From Ferribacterium limneticum (GTDB taxonomy: Bacteria > Pseudomonadota > Gammaproteobacteria > Burkholderiales > Rhodocyclaceae), in assembly GCF_020510585.1 (NCBI RefSeq), contig NZ_CP075190.1, positions 923,501-987,500 of the forward strand: 64,000 bases of DNA, given 5' to 3'. Below the pieces are notes generated by a model, which saw only the letters and a program-made list of their open reading frames with translations, was not told the origin of the DNA and did no database searches. Positions 17,390-26,041 of this stretch are shown in pieces (position 1 is the first letter of the stretch; each line of letters starts with the position of its first letter). Made by a program: the position numbers and the translations under genes.

Positions 17390-18453
17390 AGCACGGACTC
17401 GTAAGCAGAGATTTGTTGCGTACAAAGCTGCCGGGAATCCTCGCCGTTGCGCTGGGCGCGATACCACTCCATGGTTAGCTGGACTGAGTCAGCGAGCGAC
17501 AGAATGGGCTGGAAGCTGAGGTTATGAATTGTCTTTGCGGTTTCCAGAGTTAGCCATTGGGCTTCGTGAGGCCCTTTGTCTTCCTCGTCGTACCGCACTT
17601 TGGCTTCAGCATGTTCGCCTCGCGCAAGTTCAATCACTTCGCGAACGGTAGCTGCATTCTGTGAGGGAGGGCCGAAGTTGTAGGCTCCTGCCAGTCCAGC
17701 GTCTTCCCAGAGCTTCTGGGCGAGTACAAGATAGCCGGCAAGCGGATCGAGAACATGTTGCCAAGGACGAACGGCTTGCGGGCAACGAATTTCGAGGGTG
17801 GTGCCGGCTTGCCAGGCACGTACGGCATCGGGAATCAGCCGGTCTACAGACCAGTCGCCACCGCCAATCACGTTGCCCGCCCGGGCACTGGCCACCGCTA
17901 GGCCTTGTTCAGCGAGAAAGGACTTGCGGTAACTTTCGATGACGATTTCCGCGGCGGCTTTACTGGCGCTGTAGGGATCGTGGCCGCCGAGCGTGTCGTT
18001 TTCCCGATACGGCCAGGGCCACTCGTTGTTCCGATAGACCTTGTCGGTCGTGATCATCACTGCAACGCGGGGCGTGTCGCAGCCGCGCAGGGCGTCGAGG
18101 AGGTTGGCCGAGCCCATGATATTTGTCGAAAAAGTCTCCAGTGGCTGCTGATAGCTGGCCCGCACGAGCGGTTGCGCAGCCAGGTGGAAAACGATCTCGG
18201 GCCGCGCCTTGGCGCTTAGCATCGCGATGGCCTGGGCATCGCGGATGTCGCAATAATGGCTTTGACAGGAGGCTTGAAGACCGGTTAGTTCGAACAGGCT
18301 CGGGGAGGTATGGGGGGGCAGGCTGATGCCGGTGACCTCGGCGCCTAGCCGGTTCAGCCATAGCGTCAGCCAGGCACCTTTGAAGCCGGTGTGGCCGGTG
18401 AGCAGAACGCGCTTGCCATGCCAGAAATTGCGATCCGGGTGCACCGTTGTCAC
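17386..18453 (-). CDS. rfbG: CDP-glucose 4,6-dehydratase
   Basis: 355 aa from the GTG at 18451-18453 (GTGA overlap with rfbF); a further in-frame ATG at 18489 would overlap rfbF by 40 nt and is less likely. The NAD site is LLTGHTGFKGAWLTLWL; the SDR catalytic region is DPYSASKAAAEIV, with HLAAQPLVRASY. It converts CDP-glucose to CDP-4-keto-6-deoxyglucose using tightly bound NAD. Pairing with rfbF makes the assignment secure. Confidence 0.95.
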   Translation of the reverse strand: MTTVHPDRNFWHGKRVLLTGHTGFKGAWLTLWLNRLGAEVTGISLPPHTSPSLFELTGLQASCQSHYCDIRDAQAIAMLSAKARPEIVFHLAAQPLVRASYQQPLETFSTNIMGSANLLDALRGCDTPRVAVMITTDKVYRNNEWPWPYRENDTLGGHDPYSASKAAAEIVIESYRKSFLAEQGLAVASARAGNVIGGGDWSVDRLIPDAVRAWQAGTTLEIRCPQAVRPWQHVLDPLAGYLVLAQKLWEDAGLAGAYNFGPPSQNAATVREVIELARGEHAEAKVRYDEEDKGPHEAQWLTLETAKTIHNLSFQPILSLADSVQLTMEWYRAQRNGEDSRQLCTQQISAYESVL

Positions 18454-19223
18454 TCCCAGATGTGCCAAGGGGCTTTGCCGCTGTGCCAAAGCTCCTCCAG
18501 GAGATTTTTTTCCCGCAGGGTGTCCATCGGTTGCCAGAAGCCGTCGTGCTCGTAGGCCATCATTTCACCCATCGTTGCCAATTGTGTCAGTGGCTCGCCT
18601 TCCCAACTGGTCTGGTCGCCTATGACGAAATCCAGTACCTTCGGTGACAATACAAAAAAGCCGCCATTGATCAGCCCGCCGTCGCCGCGCGGTTTTTCAA
18701 TAAAGCCGGTGACCAGGTTGTTGGTGTGTTCGATTGCCCCATAACGACCAGGTGGCCTGACGCCAGTCACCGTGGCGAGTTTGCCGTGGGCTTTATGGAA
18801 CGCCAAGGTCTTGGCGATATCGACATCGCTGAGGCCGTCGCCATAAGTAAAGCAGAAGGCTTCCTCTTTTTCGATATAAGGGGCGATACGCTTGAGGCGT
18901 CCGCCAGTTTGTGTGTTTTCCCCGGTGTCTACCAAGGTGACGCGCCAAGGTTCGGCCTTCTTGTGGTGCACTTCCATCTCGTTGCGGGACATGTCGAAGG
19001 TGACGTCGGACATGTGCAGGAAGTAATTGGCGAAATACTCCTTGATGATGTAACCCTTGTAACCGCAGCAAATCACGAACTCATTTACGCCGTAGGTCGA
19101 GTAGCACTTCATGATGTGCCAGAGTATTGGCTTCCCGCCAATGTGAATCATGGGCTTCGGCTTCAGATGGGTTTCTTCCGAAATTCGAGTGCCAAGGCCT
19201 CCTGCAAGAATCACAGCTTTCAT
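18450..19223 (-). CDS. rfbF: Glucose-1-phosphate cytidylyltransferase
   Basis: 257 aa from the ATG at 19221-19223 (MKAVILAGGLGTRISEETH). The longer frame to 19346 lacks homology to the family start. The signature GGLGTRISEE nucleotide loop, PKPMIHIGGKPILWHIMK, and FCFTYGDGLSDVDI metal-binding Asp are present. It makes CDP-glucose from CTP and glucose 1-phosphate, the first committed step. It is the promoter-proximal gene of the sugar operon; the 153 nt upstream (19224-19376) contain a TATAAAT-like -10 but no convincing -35. Confidence 0.95.
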   Translation of the reverse strand: MKAVILAGGLGTRISEETHLKPKPMIHIGGKPILWHIMKCYSTYGVNEFVICCGYKGYIIKEYFANYFLHMSDVTFDMSRNEMEVHHKKAEPWRVTLVDTGENTQTGGRLKRIAPYIEKEEAFCFTYGDGLSDVDIAKTLAFHKAHGKLATVTGVRPPGRYGAIEHTNNLVTGFIEKPRGDGGLINGGFFVLSPKVLDFVIGDQTSWEGEPLTQLATMGEMMAYEHDGFWQPMDTLREKNLLEELWHSGKAPWHIWE

Positions 19224-19376
19224 ATTGAAATCGGCTTTATTTGGGTCGGAAATGTTTTGAACTCGCTTTGGCTTTTTCCCAGCCTCAGGGAAGAATTTAT
19301 ACCACCAGTTATTCCTGCTGCAGTTCGCCGAAGCAGGTCTTGGCAATCTGCAATTTCAGGTAAATTGGGTAGCGTT

Positions 19377-21137
19377 TTAAGGTGTGTGCACAACTCGATT
19401 TTTCCCCGTTTGTTTTGCCTGATACATCGCTTCGTCAGCTCGCTTGATTACGCTGGTCTGCATATCTTCTGGGTGCATCTGGGTGACCCCCGCACTAAAA
19501 GTAATCAACACCTTCTCGTTAGCATGCAGGAAGAATTTCTTGGTCAGCTCGCGCTGGAGGCGGGTGAGGGCGATTACCGCATCTTCTAGCGGTGTATCCG
19601 GCAGGAGGATGATGAATTCCTCGCCGCCATAACGGGCGACGGTATCTTGCGGGCGTAGCGTTTCTCGGCAGATGGTGGCGAGGTGGATGAGTGCTTCGTC
19701 GCCAGTGTCGTGGCCCATCGAGTCGTTGAGCTTCTTGAAGTTGTCAATGTCGATCAATGCCACGCACAGCGAGGTTTCGTGGCGAGTTGCCCGCGCTGCT
19801 TCCTTGGTGAAGATTTCCTCTAGGCCGCGGCGGTTGAGGACGCCGGTTAGTTGGTCGTGGCGGACGAGATCGCTGGTGGTTTCGAGTTCGCGTTCGAGTT
19901 CAGTGATGCGTGCTTCCGATTCTTGAACCTTTTTCTGGGTTATCCGCAGTTCGTCGCGGGAGCGCTGGGCGTTGATCTGGATCGTCCTGGTTTCACGCAT
20001 GACTTCACCAAGCACGCTTTCCAGTTGGGATATATCAGTGGCCGAACTGATTTTTCCGGCACAGCTTTCGATTTTGTCGTGATAGTCGGAAGTCGCTTCG
20101 GCGAAGTCGGCGAGATGATCGACGAAACCGGCCAGCATGCTCTTGATGGCATCCCGGGCTTCCGACAAGCTGGCCTTGAGCTGGCTTTGCTTGTAGAGGA
20201 CTTCCTTTAGCCGCCGTTCGGCGTCATCGAGGGCGCGCTGCGATAGCGGCTTGTCGATGATTTCCCGCACCACCTCGATCTGTCCGTGCAGCCAGTGGTC
20301 ATCGAGGACCAGGTCGGTGATGTTGCCGACCAGCAGGCGGAGCAGGCCAAGGAGGCTGTGGCGGAGCTCTGCCTGGTCTTCGGCCAGTAGCTCGAGCTTG
20401 AAAGCGAAGCGCTTCAGGCGGGTAAGGAATTCCTGCAACTGGGTCGGACTGCTGGCGGTACGGATGTCTTTGGCCAGCACTTTGGCATCTGCCGATAGCT
20501 GCGGGCTTTCGAGCAGTTGCGTGGCCATCGCCGTTTCGAGCGTAAAGGCAAACAATTCGCGTAGTTCGGGCAGTAGATCGTTCGTTGTTACGGTCAACCC
20601 GGAATTTGAGCTAATTTCGAAATTGCCAGCTTCGGCGGGATTGACTGCTTCCGCCTCCTTGCCTTGGCCCCACGAGCGCAGCAGGCTCTGCAAGCGGGTG
20701 AATAACGTATCGGGATTAGCAGCATTGCTCGTCAGCACGTGTTCGAGCGACTCTCTCTTGCGGGCCGAGGTCAGCCCCGGATGTTTGGCATCCCACAGGC
20801 GCAGCAAATCGGCTATCAACTCTGACCAGGCCAGTTTTTGGGATTCGGCAAGGCCGGCGACGAAATCGCTCAGATACTTCTTGTAGTCATCCCAATTGGC
20901 AGCCTTGACCGCTTCTTCGAGTTGCCGGGCCAAACGTAACTGGTCGGGTGACGCCTTGGGCAGGGCGGCTGCCAGCGAGCGCAGTTGGACTTCGGGAAAC
21001 AAAGCGCCGGCCGGCTTGGTTCCAGCAATCTCGTGATAGAGAGTCTGGTAATTGTCCGGCGACGGTGGAATGCGGCGGACTGCCAGTAGGCGCAAGGTTT
21101 CCCGGGCGATCTCGAAGGGATTGGTGAGAGTGCTCAT
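19377..21137 (-). CDS. GGDEF-domain diguanylate cyclase with long helical N-terminus
   Basis: 586 aa. The C-terminal ~165 residues are a GGDEF domain with active-site GGEEF (YGGEEFIILLPDT) and DIDNFKKLNDSMGHDTGD, so c-di-GMP synthesis is expected. Residues 1-~400 are mostly helical; the stretch just before the GGDEF domain is coiled coil (RSRDELRITQKKVQESEARITELEREL). No transmembrane segments are seen, so it is cytoplasmic. It may link c-di-GMP to the neighbouring motility and surface-sugar genes (inference). Confidence 0.9.
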   Translation of the reverse strand: MSTLTNPFEIARETLRLLAVRRIPPSPDNYQTLYHEIAGTKPAGALFPEVQLRSLAAALPKASPDQLRLARQLEEAVKAANWDDYKKYLSDFVAGLAESQKLAWSELIADLLRLWDAKHPGLTSARKRESLEHVLTSNAANPDTLFTRLQSLLRSWGQGKEAEAVNPAEAGNFEISSNSGLTVTTNDLLPELRELFAFTLETAMATQLLESPQLSADAKVLAKDIRTASSPTQLQEFLTRLKRFAFKLELLAEDQAELRHSLLGLLRLLVGNITDLVLDDHWLHGQIEVVREIIDKPLSQRALDDAERRLKEVLYKQSQLKASLSEARDAIKSMLAGFVDHLADFAEATSDYHDKIESCAGKISSATDISQLESVLGEVMRETRTIQINAQRSRDELRITQKKVQESEARITELERELETTSDLVRHDQLTGVLNRRGLEEIFTKEAARATRHETSLCVALIDIDNFKKLNDSMGHDTGDEALIHLATICRETLRPQDTVARYGGEEFIILLPDTPLEDAVIALTRLQRELTKKFFLHANEKVLITFSAGVTQMHPEDMQTSVIKRADEAMYQAKQTGKNRVVHTP

Positions 21138-21159
21138 GTCGAAATTTCAATGTTCAAGC

Positions 21160-21165
21160 TATAAT
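21160..21165 (+). promoter_or_regulatory. -10 element for the tRNA gene
   Basis: A perfect TATAAT lies 17 nt before the tRNA-like gene and is followed by a GC-rich discriminator (CGCGCCCC). No good -35 box is seen at the expected spacing (TGTCGA). It lies in the 45-nt gap divergent from the diguanylate cyclase gene. Confidence 0.5.
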
Positions 21166-21182
21166 CGCGCCCCATTACTTGG

Positions 21183-21256
21183 GCCCCCGTAGCATGAAGG
21201 TCGTGCAGTTGATTTGTAATCATCAGGTAGCGGTTCGATTCCGTTCGGGGGCACCA
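21183..21256 (+). tRNA. tRNA-Thr(UGU)-like gene with atypical D-arm; island integration site
   Basis: A 74-nt cloverleaf can be drawn: acceptor GCCCCCG/CGGGGGC, D stem GCAT/GTGC, anticodon arm GTTGA-TTTGTAA-TCATC (anticodon TGT, 34-36), T arm AGCGG-TTCGATT-CCGTT, encoded CCA. Oddities: a U-U mismatch in the anticodon stem, a 7-nt D-loop, G at position 14 and C at position 21 where A is near universal. It may be a divergent functional tRNA or a decaying one. The 3' part is duplicated at 59287-59351. Confidence 0.7.
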
Positions 21257-21273
21257 GTAAAATCAAACAGTTA
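21209..21273 (+). repeat. attL: 65-bp direct repeat overlapping tRNA 3' end
   Basis: It runs from the anticodon stem through CCA and 17 nt beyond, and is identical to 59287-59351. Downstream, similarity continues imperfectly into the terminator hairpins. The crossover cannot be placed more precisely within the identity. Confidence 0.92.
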
Positions 21274-21302
21274 GGCCATTCTTCGGAGTGGCCTTTTTGT
21301 TT
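21274..21302 (+). terminator. Rho-independent terminator of the tRNA gene
   Basis: An 8-bp stem GGCCATTC/GAGTGGCC with a TTCG tetraloop (21274-21293) is followed by TTTTTGTTTT. It is matched by a variant hairpin at the same place after attR, with base changes that keep pairing. Confidence 0.85.
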
Positions 21303-21312
21303 TCGTGGTTCT

Positions 21313-21331
21313 GTGTACGCCATGTGTACGC
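21313..21331 (+). repeat. Left-end GTGTACGC direct repeats (putative integrase/Xis arm sites)
   Basis: Two GTGTACGC copies at 21313 and 21324, 11 bp apart and separated by CAT. The same 21-bp block recurs near the right end in the same orientation. The rest of the gap to 21554 shows no gene or other structure that I can support. Confidence 0.6.
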
Positions 21332-21554
21332 GAATTTCATCAATGACTCCCGGGCGAAAATCCGTTGTAGAGCGTGATGATAGCGCTTTGAACTGTTTCT
21401 GGAATTCATTACTCACGGATCGGTAGCTCAATTCTGCCTAGCGCCCGTAATACCAGGGCCTGCAGCGGTGCTGGCCTACTGCGTTTACCAACCCGGCAAA
21501 GACAGAGCTAGTGGTGCTTAGACTTGGCTTTTCAATGAAAGAGACCAAACGCAG

Positions 21555-23363
21555 TCATTCCTTACCCAGTTCCTTGAGCATTTTGGAGAGATGTAGGGAC
21601 CTCTTTTCAACAAAGGACGGGTAAGACTCAAAATCGAGTGGCGCATCTGCCGGGATGAGTAGTCCGTCCAGGCTGAGTCCTTTTTGCTCGTTGAGCCACT
21701 CAGCAAATGGCCGATCCTGTTTTGATTTGTTTCTAGACTCATCCAAGAGATGAAGATTGACGATGCTGTTCCAGTTTTCCCGATTTAGGAAAAAATCCAT
21801 GACATCTTGTTTTCCTCTCAAAAAGGCGCATTGGGAAAGCTTGTCGGGTCTGAAGGATGCCTCTGGATGGATATGATCTTTTTGCAGTGCTCGTGTGTAA
21901 TCAAGGTCTGGCATTAGCAATGCCAAGATGGAGAAGCAGGACGCATCATCTTTCTGGGTTTTGAGCAATCGGCTGATGAAGTCATCATCGAAAAGCAGAT
22001 CTTTGCTATGCCCCCGGTAGTCTTCGATGATCTTCGTCAGAGGGAATGACTCTGCTGACATATTGGTCTTGATAATCTTGCGCAAGTTCGTCAGCAGTGC
22101 ATCACCTTGGCCGCCGAAAACGCCTTTGAGTAATGACATATGCAGCCACTGCCGAATCAGTTTTCGATCTTGTACGTGAAACGCTTGCTTGTTGATGCTT
22201 GAGAACACCCCCTTCTTCTCAGCGAAGGCATCACGACCTTTGTGATACAGGTAGTAAGCAATGGGAATGGCGGCGTTCTTTGCACGTAGAGATGCGTCGT
22301 TGAGACCAAACGACCGGATTAGTCGGAACGTCTCCAAGATGCAGGCACTGATTTCATCCCATTCACTCTCAATTCTGGCAACCTGCGCACCGGCGAAGTT
22401 TTCGACCTTGAAACGGATGTCGGCATCCGTCAACGCCAACGCAGCCTTCAATATCCAGTCGCGATCAATTGAGAACTCCATATCAGAGCCAAACCTGACC
22501 TTGTCCACCAGATCGTCGATCTGCTGACGCGCATCCTTCTTCCAATTCGCGATGGCGATCGACATCAGCAAATCGGAAAATGATAGTGGCGTCCCGCCGT
22601 GATTGGTGCGAATAAAGATATCCAGGACGTGGTCGATTTTCTGACTGGTCTCGTTGTAGTAATGAATCAGGGTGTCGCATCGAACAGCGAAATAGAGCCG
22701 CGTCAGTGTTTTTCTGGCATAAGTGTTCGACGACATGCCAACCGTTTCAAGGTGGGCCAAGACTACGTCTAGAACCTGGTCTGCTGTCTCCACTTTTTCG
22801 AGATCCAGCACATCACCGACAAGAAACCAACATTTGCCGGCGGTAGATTTTTCTCGTTCTTGCTTGGTCAGGAAGGAGAACTCAAAAGACATCATCTCCT
22901 CGTTACGTTCTTCGTCCAATGGCGCCGCGATATTCAGATAGAGCCGCCTTGGGGGCAAAACTGAATCATCTTGAGTTTTTGGCCACCATTTGCGAGGCAA
23001 CCTATACGCGTAAGTGCCTTTCAGGCCAATATACAGAGAAGTCAGTCGCTGCTGGCCATCAATGACAGCTTGGAAATTTCCGTGTCCCTTTGTATCGAAG
23101 TCCGGGTTGTTTTCCCCGAACCGTTCGCAGTACTTTTCCAAGAACTGGTAGAAGCGGAAGTTGCTCTTGACCTCCGCATCGCTCACCTCCCAGAACATGA
23201 AGGTGTTGATAGGATAACCACGCATAATCGAGTCAAACAGCACTTCGATCTGGGACGTGCTCCATGTGAATTTTCGCTGTATCGCGGGCAGGAGATACCG
23301 GCGAGAGACAATGTTTTGGATTGCCTTATCGATAGAAATGGCCTTTTCGTACTCACCTGACAT
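21555..23363 (-). CDS. DUF262/DUF1524 (GmrSD-like) nuclease-related protein
   Basis: 602 aa. The N-terminal DUF262 domain has PAIQRKFTWSTSQIEVLFDSIMRGYPI and the diagnostic IDGQQRLTSL (about residue 105), a ParB-like nucleotide-binding site. The C-terminal DUF1524 HNH-type region has DHIHPEASF near residue 500 and NLHLLDESRNKSKQDRPF. GmrSD family members cleave modified phage DNA in an NTP-dependent way. It is the last gene of the DISARM operon, 53 nt after drmC, so it may be an accessory or an independent defence gene. Confidence 0.85.
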   Translation of the reverse strand: MSGEYEKAISIDKAIQNIVSRRYLLPAIQRKFTWSTSQIEVLFDSIMRGYPINTFMFWEVSDAEVKSNFRFYQFLEKYCERFGENNPDFDTKGHGNFQAVIDGQQRLTSLYIGLKGTYAYRLPRKWWPKTQDDSVLPPRRLYLNIAAPLDEERNEEMMSFEFSFLTKQEREKSTAGKCWFLVGDVLDLEKVETADQVLDVVLAHLETVGMSSNTYARKTLTRLYFAVRCDTLIHYYNETSQKIDHVLDIFIRTNHGGTPLSFSDLLMSIAIANWKKDARQQIDDLVDKVRFGSDMEFSIDRDWILKAALALTDADIRFKVENFAGAQVARIESEWDEISACILETFRLIRSFGLNDASLRAKNAAIPIAYYLYHKGRDAFAEKKGVFSSINKQAFHVQDRKLIRQWLHMSLLKGVFGGQGDALLTNLRKIIKTNMSAESFPLTKIIEDYRGHSKDLLFDDDFISRLLKTQKDDASCFSILALLMPDLDYTRALQKDHIHPEASFRPDKLSQCAFLRGKQDVMDFFLNRENWNSIVNLHLLDESRNKSKQDRPFAEWLNEQKGLSLDGLLIPADAPLDFESYPSFVEKRSLHLSKMLKELGKE

Positions 23364-23416
23364 ATAAGATTCCTTATTTCAATACAGGCACAAAGGACTG
23401 CTCACACGTAGCATCG

Positions 23417-24178
23417 TCAAACCGGGGAGACAATTTTCGTGTCGACGAGTGAGCGCAGGTGTTCATCAAGCAATTTCGCTATTCGTCCACCAGAAATCAG
23501 TACGCCAGCCTCCATGTTTTTTTCCATAGCGTGTCCGGTGAGGTTCGCACTGGTGATGAAACACGTCCTGCCATCTGCAACGGCGACTTTGGCGTGAACG
23601 CGGCCATCGGAAAACTGATCGGCCTTGTCGCGCCAAGCATAGAGTTTGGCGGCCGGAACCTGCGTTCTCATCTTGCCTATTGCATCGAAGGATATGCTAC
23701 CGCCGTGATCCTGAGACAATTCGAGAAGCATTGAGATGGCCACACCGCGATTACTTGCCGCATTCAATGCCTTGACGATGGTCGACACGTCGTAGGCCAC
23801 AAAGCTTGTGATGAACAGACACTGTTCAGCGGAGTTGATTACCTGCAAAAGCGCTTGCTCGGTACGACGAGCCGATACGAAAGGCGTCGTCGGGCCAGTC
23901 CATACGAGTTCCGTTGATTGCTCAGAAGCTGCCTTGCTGTAAACGTGACTGGCAACAAGAAGCATTGATGCCAGTTCGTCCGAGCCGACCTTGGTGTTTT
24001 GCCAGGCAACCGCAAGTTGCTCGACCACGGTGCTGGCCACCGGGGTTCCGACCACACTCGACAACGCCGTCGCAGCCTTGCTGGCATCGGTTCGACGAAC
24101 GCGTGCGGCAACGGCCAGTACCTTTTCGGGCGAGACCAGAGAGACCAAGGCTGCAATGGCATCCAAGAGTTCATCCAT
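23417..24178 (-). CDS. drmC: DISARM DrmC, phospholipase D-family protein
   Basis: 253 aa from the ATG at 24176-24178, just after the drmB stop; an alternative start at 24217 adds 13 residues overlapping drmB. An HKD-like motif is seen at HAKVAVADGRTCFITSANLTGHAMEKNME (about residues 190-220). A PLD-like nuclease fold is expected. In DISARM, drmC is a core-locus gene though reported as dispensable in at least one tested system. Neighbours drmB and drmA confirm identity. Confidence 0.88.
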   Translation of the reverse strand: MDELLDAIAALVSLVSPEKVLAVAARVRRTDASKAATALSSVVGTPVASTVVEQLAVAWQNTKVGSDELASMLLVASHVYSKAASEQSTELVWTGPTTPFVSARRTEQALLQVINSAEQCLFITSFVAYDVSTIVKALNAASNRGVAISMLLELSQDHGGSISFDAIGKMRTQVPAAKLYAWRDKADQFSDGRVHAKVAVADGRTCFITSANLTGHAMEKNMEAGVLISGGRIAKLLDEHLRSLVDTKIVSPV

Positions 24179-24179
24179 G

Positions 24180-26039
24180 TCAGAAGCCCTTGAACAAAGC
24201 GGCGGCGGCGCGTTCAAGTGTTGGCATGAGTAGCGATCGATCCAGATAGCGATTGCCCCGCTCGCAAGAGGTCTCTGCCACTAGAGCGCATGCATGGCAA
24301 GCAGCCCCATGTAGGGAGCGATCCTTTTCGGGATCATGTTCTGCGCATAGCGGATCGGATGAGCAAATCTTCGAACGATTCAGTGCTTGCTCCAGCAGGC
24401 GACCAAGGTTTTCTGGTTTACCAAGATCAACGAGGCCGCCCAGCGTCCCGTCTGAATCTGCTGCTGCGGTATAGATGAGGATGCCCGCCTGCGGGCTGTC
24501 GCCCGACGTATCGGCATAGATGCGCTCTCGAATGCTCGCAGCGTTGTATCCACACTCCAGCGCCAGCTCGCGAATCAGCAGATGAGACAGCGTGTGCAGC
24601 ATTGCATAGCGAATGCCGGGGTAGCCGTCGTTCGGGTCGAGATGACGCGAATTACGCCATCCCTTATGACCACCACGGAGCATCTGGTCGACGTTCTTCA
24701 CGCCATCCAAAGCTTCCCACTTGATGAGCGCGGCTTCATCAAATTGAACGAAAATCCCTTCGCCATGAACCTGGTTGGCTGGCACCCAATCGGGCTTGCT
24801 GCGCGACAGGCTGGCCATTTGAGGACGCTCATTCGGGTCGCCGGACTCTTCGGGGGCTTCGACACGAGTGAAGCCCAGCAACGCGCTCACTTCACGTAAG
24901 CGCTCAAGGAGCAAGACTCGACTGATATGGCTGCTGAATCCCGGTGGCGTGCCGACCTTTTTGCTCATGAAGTGCGGGTAGTCCGTGGGCGGGTTGGCCT
25001 CTGTCAGTACATCCCACTCAGGTCCTTTGATGTCGGCCTCGCCCACGACCTCCTGTCCGCCGCCTTTGCGGTGCGTCTCAATGGCCGACCAGATCGACGC
25101 TGCCGGATACTTGTCGATTCCAGGCAACGCCCCGGTCTTCTTCAAGGTCTTCACTGTCACCGAGACCTCGGCCTCGGAATCGAGATCTTCGAAAAACTCC
25201 CAACCATCCTGGACCAGTTGGCTGAGTGGGTCTTTGGTCTGGGGAATAGCGAGAGCCGAGAGCGTTATCGGGAACCAGCTATTGGTGGCTCCCAATAGAA
25301 CCGCGCGTGCTTCCTCGTCACATTCGTTGTCGAAGTGGTCAAGGTGGGGATGTCGCCCTCGGCAACGCGGCAGATTCTCTTTCCCCGCCTTGCCGAATGC
25401 ATGCGCCATGCTTCTTGATGCACCACAGGCATCACACTTCACCCAGAGATTTTCCGTTTGCAGCGACGCGCCGCTCTCGAAGAAGCGCAGAGTGCCTTTG
25501 CACGAACTGTTACCGCCATGGACGAAGTAGTGCCAAGGGAAGTCATCAAGGTGACCGTCGCGGCAGGCCAGCAGGAAACGTGCGGGAACGGCATCCGCAT
25601 CCTTGGCCGGTTGGTCCCCTTTTGAGCCACGACAACCTTTGTGCACAAAGCGGGTTCGCTCGGGTCTGTACCGACTTTCCTTGATCTCAAACAGCCCGGC
25701 ATCAAAGGGCGACAGCAAACCGCACTTCACACACCGCATCCACCGCGGAAATGGCCGCACAGGAACACCAATGGTCGCCTCCGGAGAATATTGGTCAGTT
25801 ATTTCACTCAATCGGAATGGCGGCATCCGCAAATTTTCGACCTGCGCCCCGAGAACCTTTCGAACGGCTGCCAAAAGCCGTGCCTCTTGAATCGGCTGGC
25901 AGCGGTCCTTTTCCCATCTGTCGATGCCAAGCGTTACCACAGAGAGGCTCGGTAGGTCGATCAGTGCCCCAGGCCCATAGGTCCACAGCAACTGGCTGGG
26001 GCGAACTTCCCCGACGGGAGTTTTGTTGTTGAGAATCAT
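24180..26039 (-). CDS. drmB: DISARM DrmB (DUF1998 protein)
   Basis: 619 aa from the ATG at 26037-26039. A TTG at 26045 overlaps the drmA stop, but GAGG sits 8 nt before the ATG and only 2 nt before the TTG, so ATG is preferred. Two Cys-rich zinc sites: CVKCGLLSPFD...HKGC (~105-145) and CDACGAS...CRGRH (~200-225). The DUF1998 region is C-terminal (MLHTLSHLLIRELALECGYNAASIRERIY) with a further Cys cluster (CSSDPLC, CHAC). DrmB forms the DrmAB complex with the helicase DrmA, which binds phage DNA. Confidence 0.92.
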   Translation of the reverse strand: MILNNKTPVGEVRPSQLLWTYGPGALIDLPSLSVVTLGIDRWEKDRCQPIQEARLLAAVRKVLGAQVENLRMPPFRLSEITDQYSPEATIGVPVRPFPRWMRCVKCGLLSPFDAGLFEIKESRYRPERTRFVHKGCRGSKGDQPAKDADAVPARFLLACRDGHLDDFPWHYFVHGGNSSCKGTLRFFESGASLQTENLWVKCDACGASRSMAHAFGKAGKENLPRCRGRHPHLDHFDNECDEEARAVLLGATNSWFPITLSALAIPQTKDPLSQLVQDGWEFFEDLDSEAEVSVTVKTLKKTGALPGIDKYPAASIWSAIETHRKGGGQEVVGEADIKGPEWDVLTEANPPTDYPHFMSKKVGTPPGFSSHISRVLLLERLREVSALLGFTRVEAPEESGDPNERPQMASLSRSKPDWVPANQVHGEGIFVQFDEAALIKWEALDGVKNVDQMLRGGHKGWRNSRHLDPNDGYPGIRYAMLHTLSHLLIRELALECGYNAASIRERIYADTSGDSPQAGILIYTAAADSDGTLGGLVDLGKPENLGRLLEQALNRSKICSSDPLCAEHDPEKDRSLHGAACHACALVAETSCERGNRYLDRSLLMPTLERAAAALFKGF

Positions 26040-26041
26040 GT

